From UBA6115 sp050953005 (GTDB lineage Bacteria; Bacillota; Clostridia; Christensenellales; Aristaeellaceae): DNA of 64,000 nt. Positions 54,243 through 63,296 of this stretch are shown here, one piece after another. Made by a program: the position numbers and the translations under genes. Under the pieces are notes generated by a model, which saw only the letters and a list, made by a program, of their open reading frames with translations, was not told where the DNA came from and ran no database searches. Within the stretch, counting starts at the first letter, position 1; the number at the start of each line of letters is the position of its first letter. The stretch lies in the NCBI GenBank assembly GCA_050953005.1, contig JBMNLV010000001.1, forward strand, positions 62,001-126,000, in the 5' to 3' direction.

Positions 54243-54382
54243 TGCATCATCGCGCCGGGTCTTTTGTCGCCTTGCTGTGTCAGTCCGCCTCAACGTAGTT
54301 CAGGCTGCTCCATGGGTTTCCTTCCTTGCGGGACAACAAGAGCCCTTGCCGCTTTGGATGCGATAACGCTTTATATCAGTAT
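54223..54382. repeat. 160-bp inverted-repeat element, copy 3
   Basis: Left end ATGCTGATTCCAATCTTTAA, right end TTTATATCAGTAT. It shares TTGCTGTGTCAGTC and TTTCCTTCCTTGCGGGAC with copy 1. Again exactly 160 bases. It overlaps the last seven codons of the preceding gene. Confidence 0.65.
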
Positions 54383-54462
54383 GAATCTAAATAATTGCGG
54401 TGGTTTTGCCGCGAACAACACAAACAATGAATTGATACAAAACTGCAAAGGAGAGATAGGAA

Positions 54463-55488
54463 ATGAAGAAAAAGTTTTCCGCGAAAAAGCTGCTTCTTGT
54501 ATCTTTGGCTGTTTTTCTGGTGGGCTTGCTGATTGCTTCATTGGTCTCAACCGATAACGGCAAAACGGAGATGAGACGCCTGTATGTTATGACAGACCGA
54601 GGCGTTGGAATCAGCCTGGAAGTCTACAAACCCAAAACAGCTACAAGGGAGAATCCCGCTCCGGCTGTCATGCTCATCCCTGGCGGGAACGCCAGCGTTG
54701 AGTACATGTCTGACGCTGGCATGGAGCTGGCCCGCAGGGGAATTATCGCCATTGGCATTGAGCCGTACACAATTGGCAGATCCGATGTTGAGAAGGACAA
54801 CGAGGGGCTGGGTTCTGTTGATGTAACCAATTATGTTTACGGGCTTGATTTCATTGACACAAACAACATTGGTTACATTGGCTGGTCAATGGGCGCGTTG
54901 CGCGCCAATGCAGCGATGTATGTCCCCGATCCCTCGGGCGCGATGACCACAGACGCGAGAGGCAATGAAGTACCTAAAAATGTTATCAGGGATGGCGTCA
55001 AGGGCATTATGTATGTTGGCGCCGGCGGGTTGCTCACGGATGAATACCAAATCAACAGCGCCTTGTTTGAAGGGCAGTGGGATAACCTGTACAGGGGAGA
55101 TCGGCGCGAGATGAACAAGAACCCACAGTACACCAATGTTCTTGGCGTCGACCAGTTTGAGTTCTGGAAATGGTATGGTGATCCTGCTAACGGGACTGGA
55201 AGAATCTACTACGAGGGCTGGACAGGGCATACGATCGGCCTGTCAAGCTACTCTTTTGTAAAAGCTGCCTGCCATTTCTTCACAGCGACCTTTGGGCTGG
55301 AAAATGATGCTCCGCTCTTGTTCCTGTGGAAGGAATTCGGGACAGCGCTTGCCTTTGTCGCGATCATTGCTGCGATGATCTGCCTGGTTTTGCTGCTGGT
55401 CGATTTGGACTTCTTCAAGAAGGATCTTGTCACGAAGGAAAGAGTTGTTTTGGAGGCAAATCGGAGGAAATGGGTTTTGTCTGGTTAG
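54463..55488 (+). CDS. Membrane-anchored alpha/beta hydrolase (may be frameshifted with the next frame)
   Basis: 341 codons from ATG 54463 (AAAGGAGAG upstream). N-terminal membrane segment (LLLVSLAVFLVGLLIASLV), then an alpha/beta hydrolase core: PAVMLIPGGNAS with the oxyanion region, nucleophile motif GYIGWSMGALRAN, and a candidate catalytic His in GWTGHTIGLS. A second membrane segment (FGTALAFVAIIAAMICLVLLLV) follows. The frame ends after NRRKWVLSG, exactly where the next frame continues with MGFVWLG. Adding one A to the AAA at about 55468-55470 would fuse both into one protein of about 600 residues. Substrate unknown. Confidence 0.65.
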   Translation: MKKKFSAKKLLLVSLAVFLVGLLIASLVSTDNGKTEMRRLYVMTDRGVGISLEVYKPKTATRENPAPAVMLIPGGNASVEYMSDAGMELARRGIIAIGIEPYTIGRSDVEKDNEGLGSVDVTNYVYGLDFIDTNNIGYIGWSMGALRANAAMYVPDPSGAMTTDARGNEVPKNVIRDGVKGIMYVGAGGLLTDEYQINSALFEGQWDNLYRGDRREMNKNPQYTNVLGVDQFEFWKWYGDPANGTGRIYYEGWTGHTIGLSSYSFVKAACHFFTATFGLENDAPLLFLWKEFGTALAFVAIIAAMICLVLLLVDLDFFKKDLVTKERVVLEANRRKWVLSG

Positions 55489-56267
55489 GCTTGCTTCTGC
55501 CGGCGCTTTTTGGTGCCGCGATTGCCGCCTGGGCAGTGCCCACGGGACAAGGCATCCTCAACAAGTGGGTATCTGAAGATCTCATCCATGGAACGAACAT
55601 CCAGAATGTCAATGGTCTTGTTTTCTGGCTCTTCTGCCTGCAGCTGTTTGGCCTTGCCCTTTGGGCGTTGGTTAACTTAGTTATTCTGAAGACGGATAAA
55701 AGAGCCCTGAAAGAACAGCTAACCCTGCCCGGGACGAACAATGGAAGAATGTTCCTGAAGGCGCTCCTTTTGAGCTTTATCTCCCTTCTTGGAATCTATT
55801 TTGTGGTCACCTTCGGCGAGCAGCTGTTCATGATCAGCCCGAGGTTCTGGAAGGTTCAGCTCAACAGCTTGACACGGCTCAGGATGGAAAAGTTCCTGAC
55901 TTATTTCCCGTTGTATCTGGTTCCGTTCCTTATTGCAAGCTATCTGCATACAACAAGTTACTACATCAAGGATAAGCCCGTTCTTTCGACGGTGTTCTTC
56001 TGGCTGGCAAACGGTCTCCCTCCAATGCTGTTCCTGGTGTACGCTTATGGAAAGATCGCTTTCTTCCACACGACGCCGATCACAAGCCTTGGCATGTCCA
56101 GAGCGAACGGTTCCTTGGTCGATGCGTCAATTATGATGATACCGGTCGGTATTCTGGCCAGTACGCTTTACAGAAAGACCAAGAACTTCTACCTGCCGGC
56201 GGTTTTCAACTCGATGTTCTTTACCTGGATGGCAGTCGCGACCGATTTGATTTATATTGGAAGGTGA
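55470..56267 (+). CDS. Polytopic membrane protein, probable C-terminal half of the hydrolase
   Basis: 265 codons with six or seven membrane segments (FVWLGLLLPALFGAAIAAWAV, VFWLFCLQLFGLALWALVNLV, LLLSFISLLGIYFVVTF, FPLYLVPFLIASYL and others). The only start, ATG 55470, has GGAGG just two bases away, too close for efficient initiation, and it overlaps the hydrolase end by 19 bases. That makes a frameshifted continuation of the hydrolase more likely than a separate gene. Membrane-bound hydrolases with such a tail occur in Clostridia. Confidence 0.5.
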   Translation: MGFVWLGLLLPALFGAAIAAWAVPTGQGILNKWVSEDLIHGTNIQNVNGLVFWLFCLQLFGLALWALVNLVILKTDKRALKEQLTLPGTNNGRMFLKALLLSFISLLGIYFVVTFGEQLFMISPRFWKVQLNSLTRLRMEKFLTYFPLYLVPFLIASYLHTTSYYIKDKPVLSTVFFWLANGLPPMLFLVYAYGKIAFFHTTPITSLGMSRANGSLVDASIMMIPVGILASTLYRKTKNFYLPAVFNSMFFTWMAVATDLIYIGR

Positions 56268-56690
56268 CCGAATCTAGACAAACTTAAAAAATACCATGAC
56301 TCAAACGTCCCGTTGAGGAAGCCTGACAAACGCCAGGCTTTCTCAAGTTATCAAGTTTATCGGCTTGACACGCTGGCTGTTCATTTTATAATGATTCCGA
56401 GCAGTTTACCATCTGAGGAACAGTAACAATCACTACAGTTATGTAGCGGGACGAACGTCTTGTTCCTTTCGACCGGAAAATCTGAAGCAGATTCTTCTCA
56501 AGGGTGTTTATGCTTTACAGAGGCTATCAGGCAAGAAGGTTGCGCGGACAGAAGCTGATCAAGTCGCCAAAACCCGGATAACCAATGTTGTGGTACATAT
56601 CTCAACTGCAGATATAATGCAGGACAAGGCGGAGCGGGAAACTGATATATGCACAGGCTGACAGCCTGACAGGCAGAAATAGGGAGCAGC
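56268..56690. other. Intergenic stretch, 423 bp, one hairpin
   Basis: GAGGAAGCCTG with CCAGGCTTTCTC (56315-56344) makes a stem near its start and could end the preceding transcript, though no T tract follows. An open stretch of about 70 codons (56450-56660) containing ENLKQILLKGVYALQRLSG has no start codon in a good context and no recognised family. I see no other gene. Confidence 0.4.
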
Positions 56691-57833
56691 ATGAAGTACA
56701 GGCTATTGGGCAAGACCGACATGAAGGTCAGCGAGGTGGCGCTGGGATGTGAAGGGATGATCGGCGCGGCGCCCCAGCTGGTGGATGCGCTGGTAAAGAC
56801 AGCGCTGGACAGCGGCATGAACTTCCTTGATAACTTCTGTGCCGAGCCCGATGTTCGTACAAACCTGGGCGTATCGCTAAAGGGGCGCAGGCAGGAGATG
56901 TACATCCAGGGACACATTGGTTCCTGCTGGCGCGAAGGGCAATACCTGCGCTCCCGCGAGGCTCAGCATGTCAAGCCTGCTTTTGAGGATTTATTGACCC
57001 GCCTGGGTACCGACTACCTGGATGTCGGCATGATCCACTATGTGGACAACGACCCGGACTATGACACCGTGTTCAACGGCTGGTTCATCGTCTATGTGCT
57101 GGCGCTCAAAAAAAGCGGTCGCATCCGCTACACCGGCCTGAGTTCCCACAACCCGGTCACGGCGCTGCGCGCTGTGAAAACCGGGCTGATTGATGTGTTG
57201 CTGTTCAGTGTAAATCCCTGTTATGATCTGCAGCCGCCCCGTGAGGAATTTGACGAGGTTTGGAAGCCGGAAAACTATCAGACCGTACTGACTTGGGATC
57301 CTGCGCGTGAGGAGCTGTACCGCACCTGTGAAGCGCAGGGTGTAGGCATGGTCGTGATGAAGGCTTTTGGCGGCGGCGACTTGCTGGATGCGCGGTGGTC
57401 GCCGTTTGGCGTTGCCATGCAGCCCGAGCACTGCCTGCACTATGCCTTGACGCGGCCGGCAGCCGGCTGTGTGGTGGGTGGGTTCCGAAGCGCTGAGGAG
57501 GTGCTAATTTCCGCCCGTTATTCAGACCTTGCCGATGAGCAGCGGGACTATGCTCCTTTCCTTTCCAATGTGCCGCATAACTATAAGGGAAAGTGCATCT
57601 ATTGCGGCCATTGCGCGCCTTGCAGTGTTGGCATCAACATCGCTATGGTCAACAAGTTTCATGACCTGACGCGTACACAGGAAACGGTACCGGCCTCCGT
57701 GCGGGATCATTACCGCCTGTTGGACCATCACGCCGGGGAATGCATCGCCTGCGGCCGGTGTGAGGAAAACTGCCCCTTTGACGTGCCCATCATGGAAAAG
57801 ATGAGCCAGGCGGCAAAGGTATTTGGATATTGA
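56691..57833 (+). CDS. Aldo/keto reductase-like protein with two 4Fe-4S sites
   Basis: 380 residues. TIM barrel opening YRLLGKTDMKVSEVALG as in AKR enzymes, active-site Asp in NFLDNF and His in DVGMIHYVDND. The catalytic Tyr and Lys positions look replaced: the expected YG..SE region reads CAEPDVRTNLG and the lysine strand reads MYIQGHIG. The C-terminus has CIYCGHCAPC and CIACGRCEENCPFDVP, two ferredoxin-type cluster motifs. The protein may therefore act as an electron-transfer or non-classical dehydrogenase. A zinc alcohol dehydrogenase gene follows 85 bases later. Confidence 0.85.
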   Translation: MKYRLLGKTDMKVSEVALGCEGMIGAAPQLVDALVKTALDSGMNFLDNFCAEPDVRTNLGVSLKGRRQEMYIQGHIGSCWREGQYLRSREAQHVKPAFEDLLTRLGTDYLDVGMIHYVDNDPDYDTVFNGWFIVYVLALKKSGRIRYTGLSSHNPVTALRAVKTGLIDVLLFSVNPCYDLQPPREEFDEVWKPENYQTVLTWDPAREELYRTCEAQGVGMVVMKAFGGGDLLDARWSPFGVAMQPEHCLHYALTRPAAGCVVGGFRSAEEVLISARYSDLADEQRDYAPFLSNVPHNYKGKCIYCGHCAPCSVGINIAMVNKFHDLTRTQETVPASVRDHYRLLDHHAGECIACGRCEENCPFDVPIMEKMSQAAKVFGY

Positions 57834-57918
57834 TTTTTAATGCAAACAAAATAACGATTATTGTGACAGAAAGCTGCGGCAGGGTTTGGAACCGTGGATG
57901 TATAATGGAGGACGAGGA

Positions 57919-58947
57919 ATGAAAGCAGCGGTCTTCTTCGGAAAGCATGATGTGCGGGTCATGGATGTGCCGATCCCGGAGCCTGGCCCACATGATGTGC
58001 GTATGAAGGTTGCCTATTGCGGCGTGTGTGGCACAGACCACCATATTTTCCACGGCGATGGCGGCGCGGCGCCGGTGCCGGTGGGCACCATCCTGGGGCA
58101 TGAGTTCAGCGGTGTAGTGGACGCGATAGGCAGCGAAGTAACTGCGGTCAAGCCGGGTGACCGCATCTCCGCCGACCCCAACGACTGGTGTGGCGAGTGC
58201 TATTTCTGCAGGAACGGCAAGGCTCATTTTTGCACCCGTATGAAAGGATACGGCACCACCTTTCCCGGTGGTTTCGCGGAATACCTGTGCGTTCCGGAGA
58301 AACAGGTATACCGCCTGCCGGCAGGCCTGGATTTGAAGTCCGCGTCCCAATGCGAGACCGTGAGCTGCTGCGTGAATGGCATTGACCTGTGCCGCATCAC
58401 CGCCGGGTCCAATGTACTGATCTTGGGCGCGGGTCCGATCGGCTTGATCATGCTGCAGCTGGCACTGGCATGCGGCGCAGGCAAAATCATCGTCAGCGAG
58501 ATTATGCCGGAAAAGCGTGCGCTGGCAAAGAAGCTGGGCGCGCACCTGGCCATAGACCCGATGGCTGAGGACCTGAAGTCTGTGCTGAACTGTGAGTTTG
58601 AAAACACCGACTGCATCATTGAAGCGGCCGGTTCACCCGTTACCCAGCTCCAGTCCATCGACCTGGCGGGTAAGGCCTGCACGGTGATGCTTTTTGGCTT
58701 GGTCTCTCCGGAAACCGAGCTGCCTCTGAAGACCTTCGAGGTGTTCAACCGTGAGCTGACTATCACCTCTTCCTTTATCAACCCCTATACCTTTACGCGG
58801 GCGATCCGCCTGCTGGCGCAGAAACGCCTTGTGATGAACGATATTATCAGTGATGTGATAGAATTGAAAGATATTGTCGATGTTTTTGTCAACCCTGTCT
58901 ATCGCAAGCGCAGCAAGGTATTGATCAAACTGAGCGGGGAACTCTGA
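57919..58947 (+). CDS. Zinc-dependent medium-chain alcohol/polyol dehydrogenase
   Basis: 342 residues; ATG 57919 follows GGACGAGGA. Catalytic zinc ligands in YCGVCGTDHH and GHEFSG, structural zinc cysteines in CGECYFCRNGKAHFC, and the NAD(P) Rossmann motif LILGAGPIGLIML. The family is typical of sorbitol, threonine or butanediol dehydrogenases; the substrate cannot be chosen. It probably forms a pair with the upstream iron-sulfur AKR-like gene. Confidence 0.87.
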   Translation: MKAAVFFGKHDVRVMDVPIPEPGPHDVRMKVAYCGVCGTDHHIFHGDGGAAPVPVGTILGHEFSGVVDAIGSEVTAVKPGDRISADPNDWCGECYFCRNGKAHFCTRMKGYGTTFPGGFAEYLCVPEKQVYRLPAGLDLKSASQCETVSCCVNGIDLCRITAGSNVLILGAGPIGLIMLQLALACGAGKIIVSEIMPEKRALAKKLGAHLAIDPMAEDLKSVLNCEFENTDCIIEAAGSPVTQLQSIDLAGKACTVMLFGLVSPETELPLKTFEVFNRELTITSSFINPYTFTRAIRLLAQKRLVMNDIISDVIELKDIVDVFVNPVYRKRSKVLIKLSGEL

Positions 58948-59222
58948 GAAACAGAACCGGTAGATCATCAAACAGGTTTTTGCAAAGTTCATGGTCAACC
59001 GCATCATCCGGTATGACCAAACCGGGAAATATGACCTTTCCGAGACAGCTCCCGGTTAACTCCTGGTACTGAGAATTAAAGCTCATCCTCCAAGCCGGCG
59101 TGACTGTGTATCAATTGAAGTGACTTGAACTGGATACCCCTATCTGCCGCGATTGATGCCATAATGGTGGTTGGCGTGGTAGATAGCTATCGTTATGGTA
59201 GATGAAATGACTGTCCTGAGGT

Positions 59223-62174
59223 GTGAACTTGAACCAAGATGACGCACAACAGAACATTCCTGAAGACTATAATGCGCTGCGCAGTTTGTATTTGCTGACA
59301 TATGAAGAAAACAGGCGGTTAAAACAGCTGTTAGCGCATCATCGCATCCCATATACAGCAAACTGTGAAGAAGTACATTGCTTGGTAGAAGAAGCGATAC
59401 CGGAACCCAGAAATGTCAGTTCATCTGCTGTTAAGTTTGCTGGCACAGCACAATCGTTGACAAAGCGTAGTCCCTTAAATGAGCGAATTGCCTTGTTTAT
59501 GTCTTTATTTCGGGGGCGTTCAGATGTATATGCAAAGCAATGGCGCGGGAAGGAAGGAAAAATAGGTTATAGTCCGGCATGTCGCAATGAATGGAAACGC
59601 GGAGTATGCCTTAAACCAAATGCCAAATGTGCGAACTGTGCCCATGCTGACTATTATCCATATAATGTGGACGCGGTGTCCAGTCACTTAAGCGGGCAGG
59701 AAGTTTTGGGAATCTATCCGCTTCTGTTGGATGACACCTGCTATCTGATTGCAATTGACTTTGATGAAGCGACTTGGAAACGGGATGCGATTGCGTTTTG
59801 GCAAACATGCGAAAACAGTAAAATCCCCTGCGCTGTTGAAGTATCCAGAAGCGGAAACGGGGCACATGTCTGGTTCTTTTTTGAAGAGGCAATACAAGCA
59901 GAGCGTGCTCGCAAGTTTGCCTCATTGCTTTTAACGCAGTCAATGAGGGACAATGCACAATTAAATTTTCGTTCTTATGATCGCATGTTTCCCAATCAGG
60001 ATACCTTGCCAAAGGGTGGGTTTGGCAACCTGATTGCTCTTCCTTTTCAGCGGAACGCTTACCAAAATGGTGGCAGCGTTTTTGTAGATAACAATCTTGT
60101 TCCATACCCGGATCAGTGGACTTATTTGTCCTCTGTTACACGGATTTCTCCGTCAGAAATCGATGAATGGATAAAGCAACAACACATTCCGGCACTGGGT
60201 GATTTGCGCAGAGAAGATGGATTAGAAGTGTTATCGTTGAATTCCTCTTTGGTTACACAGCCAACTCTTGGTTTCCCGCCACTCCTTCACTGCGTAAAAT
60301 CTGACAGGCTCTACATCCCGGCGGATGGCTTGCCCCAGAAGGCACAAAACCGGATTAAACGCCTTGCTGCATTTGCTAACCCCCAGTTTTATAAAGCCCA
60401 GGCTATCCGTATGCCGGTATGGAATATTCCGCGCGTTATCTGCTGTGCAGAATACGAGGACAATTGGTTATGTTTACCCAGAGGATGTGCGAACGCCTTG
60501 TGCGATTTAGTCACGGCAGTGTCATCAAAGATCGTCTGGTCTGATGAAAGATGCTCAGGCCATCCAATAGATGTGGACTTTTGCGGCATGCTGCGCGAAG
60601 AGCAACAAAGCGCTTTTGATGCGCTGTTGGAGCATGAGGAAGGCGTGTTATCCGCAACAACTGCTTTTGGAAAGACAGTGATTGGTGCAGCGCTGATTGG
60701 CAAAAGAAAAACAAACACGCTGATTTTCGTGCATCGGACACAACTGATGCATCAATGGAAGGAGCGCTTATCGGAATTTTTACAAATTCGGGAAGTACTT
60801 CCTGAAATTCCCAAGAAGCGTAGGCGTCAAAAACGACGGGACATCATTGGTATATTTGGAGGGGGGAAAGACACCCGCGGTGGCATCATAGACATCGCGT
60901 TGTTTCAATCCATGGGAAAGATGGACGAAATCAAGCCTTGGATTGGTGAATATGGCATGGTGATTGTGGATGAATGCCATCATGTTCCAGCCGTCAGTTT
61001 TGAGCAGGTTATGAAAAAGGTATCAGCCCGATATGTGTATGGATTAACCGCGACACCCAAGCGCAAGGATGGACACCATCCGATTCTGGAAATGTATCTG
61101 GGGCCAATCCGTTATCATGTGGATGCAAAAGCCCAGGCTGCCCGGCGTCCTTTTGCTCACCTCATGATTCCCAGGTTTACTGGGACGCGCTTTCAGTTTC
61201 AGGCTGAAGACAATATGCCCAGTATCAGTCAACTTTACAACCAGATAGCAACCGATGATCTGCGCAACCACATGATTGTAGACGATGTTCTAGATTGTGC
61301 GAAAGAAGGACGAAATTGTCTGGTGTTGAGCGAAAGAAAGCAGCATGTGGTTTGGCTTTCCGAACAACTGGGCAAGCAGGTGGGTAGTGTAATTACTTTG
61401 ATGGGAGGCAGGAATCAGAAAGATACCCCTTGCCAGCTTGAAGCACTCAAGCGCATCCCCTCCAGCACGCCGCTTATTGTCTGTGCAACTGGTAAATACA
61501 TCGGCGAAGGTTTTGATGAATCTCGCTTGAATACGCTGTTTCTGACCATGCCGATTTCATGGCATGGTACGCTGGCCCAGTATGTTGGCAGGCTTCACCG
61601 CCTGCACGAAGGAAAGCGCGAGGTTCGTGTATATGACTATATTGACAGCCATGCGGAAATGCTGGAACGAATGTATCATAAACGCTTGAAAGGATATGCA
61701 GCAATAGGATATCAGGTTCTGGCAGACGCGCAAGATATGACGGTCGGCAGTGATATCATTTATAATCAGGACAGTTTTCAGCATCCTTTTTTATCGGATT
61801 TAGCTGCTGCTCGTAGCAACATTATTATTATCAGCCCTTTTGCTACTCCGTCGCGTGTGCACTGGCTGGAAACGTTGTTTTCAGATGCAATCAAACGCTC
61901 TGTTTCCGTTACAGTCTGCACACGACCTTCATCGGCCTTTCAAGGCCGAAGCCAGGTTGCATCTGATGCGGCGATTCGCAAATTGATTTCCATTGGCGTT
62001 CAAGTGATTTGTGCAGAAGGTATCCATCAAAAATTTGCTATTATAGATGAACGTGTTGTGTGGTACGGCAGTATTAATCTGCTAAGTTTTGGGGCATCTC
62101 AGGAAAGCATGATGCGTATCATCAGCGGCAGCGTTGCCAGAGCACTTAAAACCAGCATAGGATATGACTTGTGA
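59223..62174 (+). CDS. TOTE-type primase-helicase-PLD nuclease protein (likely anti-phage or element conflict)
   Basis: 983 residues. The start is uncertain: GTG 59223, or TTG 59229 spaced better from GAGGTG. N-terminal coiled region, then an archaeo-eukaryotic-primase-like domain (about 85-320) with a Cys-rich insert (NEWKRGVCLKPNAKCANCAH), acidic LIAIDFDEATW and SGNGAHVWFFF. SF2 helicase (about 455-820): Walker A SATTAFGKTVIG, DECHH motif, GLTATPKRKDG, and the last helicase motif in AQYVGRLHRLH. The C-terminal phospholipase-D-type nuclease half-site (about 855-983) has HQKFAIIDERVVWYGSINLL (HxK...D). This is the architecture of described TOTE conflict proteins. Stands alone, next to transposon remnants. 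Confidence 0.85.
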   Translation: MNLNQDDAQQNIPEDYNALRSLYLLTYEENRRLKQLLAHHRIPYTANCEEVHCLVEEAIPEPRNVSSSAVKFAGTAQSLTKRSPLNERIALFMSLFRGRSDVYAKQWRGKEGKIGYSPACRNEWKRGVCLKPNAKCANCAHADYYPYNVDAVSSHLSGQEVLGIYPLLLDDTCYLIAIDFDEATWKRDAIAFWQTCENSKIPCAVEVSRSGNGAHVWFFFEEAIQAERARKFASLLLTQSMRDNAQLNFRSYDRMFPNQDTLPKGGFGNLIALPFQRNAYQNGGSVFVDNNLVPYPDQWTYLSSVTRISPSEIDEWIKQQHIPALGDLRREDGLEVLSLNSSLVTQPTLGFPPLLHCVKSDRLYIPADGLPQKAQNRIKRLAAFANPQFYKAQAIRMPVWNIPRVICCAEYEDNWLCLPRGCANALCDLVTAVSSKIVWSDERCSGHPIDVDFCGMLREEQQSAFDALLEHEEGVLSATTAFGKTVIGAALIGKRKTNTLIFVHRTQLMHQWKERLSEFLQIREVLPEIPKKRRRQKRRDIIGIFGGGKDTRGGIIDIALFQSMGKMDEIKPWIGEYGMVIVDECHHVPAVSFEQVMKKVSARYVYGLTATPKRKDGHHPILEMYLGPIRYHVDAKAQAARRPFAHLMIPRFTGTRFQFQAEDNMPSISQLYNQIATDDLRNHMIVDDVLDCAKEGRNCLVLSERKQHVVWLSEQLGKQVGSVITLMGGRNQKDTPCQLEALKRIPSSTPLIVCATGKYIGEGFDESRLNTLFLTMPISWHGTLAQYVGRLHRLHEGKREVRVYDYIDSHAEMLERMYHKRLKGYAAIGYQVLADAQDMTVGSDIIYNQDSFQHPFLSDLAAARSNIIIISPFATPSRVHWLETLFSDAIKRSVSVTVCTRPSSAFQGRSQVASDAAIRKLISIGVQVICAEGIHQKFAIIDERVVWYGSINLLSFGASQESMMRIISGSVARALKTSIGYDL

Positions 62175-62350
62175 TGATAGTCGTTCATAATAATTGAAGG
62201 TCAATACGCTACTTGGGCGACACTGATGAACTCTGGGATTAAAACAGGATTTTGTTGAAATGCTGATAGTATTCGGTTTGATACAGGGGACTAATGATAT
62301 ACTTGCGAAACTCTAAAAGAGCCTATAAATGTCCTTATAATAATTTCCAT

Positions 62351-62870
62351 CTAAACGATATCTAAAATCCATTGTCTGCCGGTAATGCTTTGAATCACGC
62401 TTATCGGCAGATTTTTGATGGTTTCGTATAGCCGCTCTACAACATGTTCCAATGTTTTGAATACTTCATTCCTGAATCTGCGCTTTCGTATCTCTTTCCA
62501 TATCTGTTCAATCGGGTTCATTTCCGGGGTGTACGGTGGAATATGAATGATATGAATATTGGTCGGTATCATCAAACTGCCTGACCTGTGCCACATCGCG
62601 CCGTCACATACTAACAGTATTTCATCATCAGCATAAGCTTTTGAAAGCTCGTGCAGGAATACATTCATACAATCTGTATTACAGTAGGGCATGATAAGAA
62701 AGAAATTCTCGCCATCCCGTTGGTCTACTGCTCCATACACGTATCGGTATTCCCGTATATGGAGACATGGAACAGACGGCCTTACACCTTTGGCACACCA
62801 ACAGGCCTTCAGCTTATTGATTCGTCCAAACCCGGCTCGTCAACACTTCGTCTGTTGCCTCGTCACCAGA
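62351..62870 (-). pseudogene. IS630-type transposase remnant
   Basis: Only the DDE_3 half survives. The frame 62740-62351 holds YGAVDQRDGENFFLIMPY, a catalytic Asp in LLVCDGAMWHRSG, and PPYTPEMNPIEQIWKEIRKR with the final Glu. The same frame continues upstream without a start as GFGRINKLKACWCAKGVRP and YRYVYGAV to about 62840, but then the D-E of the expected QDEAGFGR lies in another frame, and the N-terminal DNA-binding half is not recognisable. No terminal repeats were found. Confidence 0.75.
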
Positions 62871-63030
62871 TTTAGATTTTTCTGGTCGATGTGGATAAAG
62901 TGTTCTCCTTTCTTGCGTTTCTTGGTATACTTGCAGTGGCTTATGTTACCCCTCCTGATGTGTTTATTGTGATTCCATCTTACAGGGTTCTCATGAGCTT
63001 CTCTGTTTCACTTTATTCTACAACTCGGGG

Positions 63031-63058
63031 CCCTGATTGGATATCCCTGATTGGATAT
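63031..63058. repeat. Perfect 14-bp tandem duplication
   Basis: CCCTGATTGGATAT occurs twice without gap (63031-63044 and 63045-63058), upstream of the tRNA promoter. Could be a scar of element movement near the IS630 remnant. Confidence 0.6.
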
Positions 63059-63069
63059 AGTGAAAACAG

Positions 63070-63098
63070 TTGACAAGCCTTGATAGCTTGGATAAAAT
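63070..63098 (+). promoter_or_regulatory. Promoter of tRNA-Gly and probably tuf
   Basis: TTGACA (63070-63075), 17-base spacer, TAAAAT (63093-63098); start near 63105, 13 bases ahead of the tRNA. Confidence 0.7.
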
Positions 63099-63116
63099 AT
63101 TTAGGGTGTCCGCACT

Positions 63117-63191
<75 letters not shown>

Positions 63192-63296
63192 CAAGCTTTT
63201 TGCGGTTCGCCGCATTAGCAGGAGGCCGGTTTCCCGGCAAACAGCCAGCCGGCTTCTGCCCGGCAAATACCGTAAAATCAGGAGGACAAAACAACC

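Noticed and set aside
56440..56690. T-box or riboswitch leader before the aldo/keto reductase-like gene
   Set aside because: No T-box core motif, specifier stem or terminator pair could be recognised.
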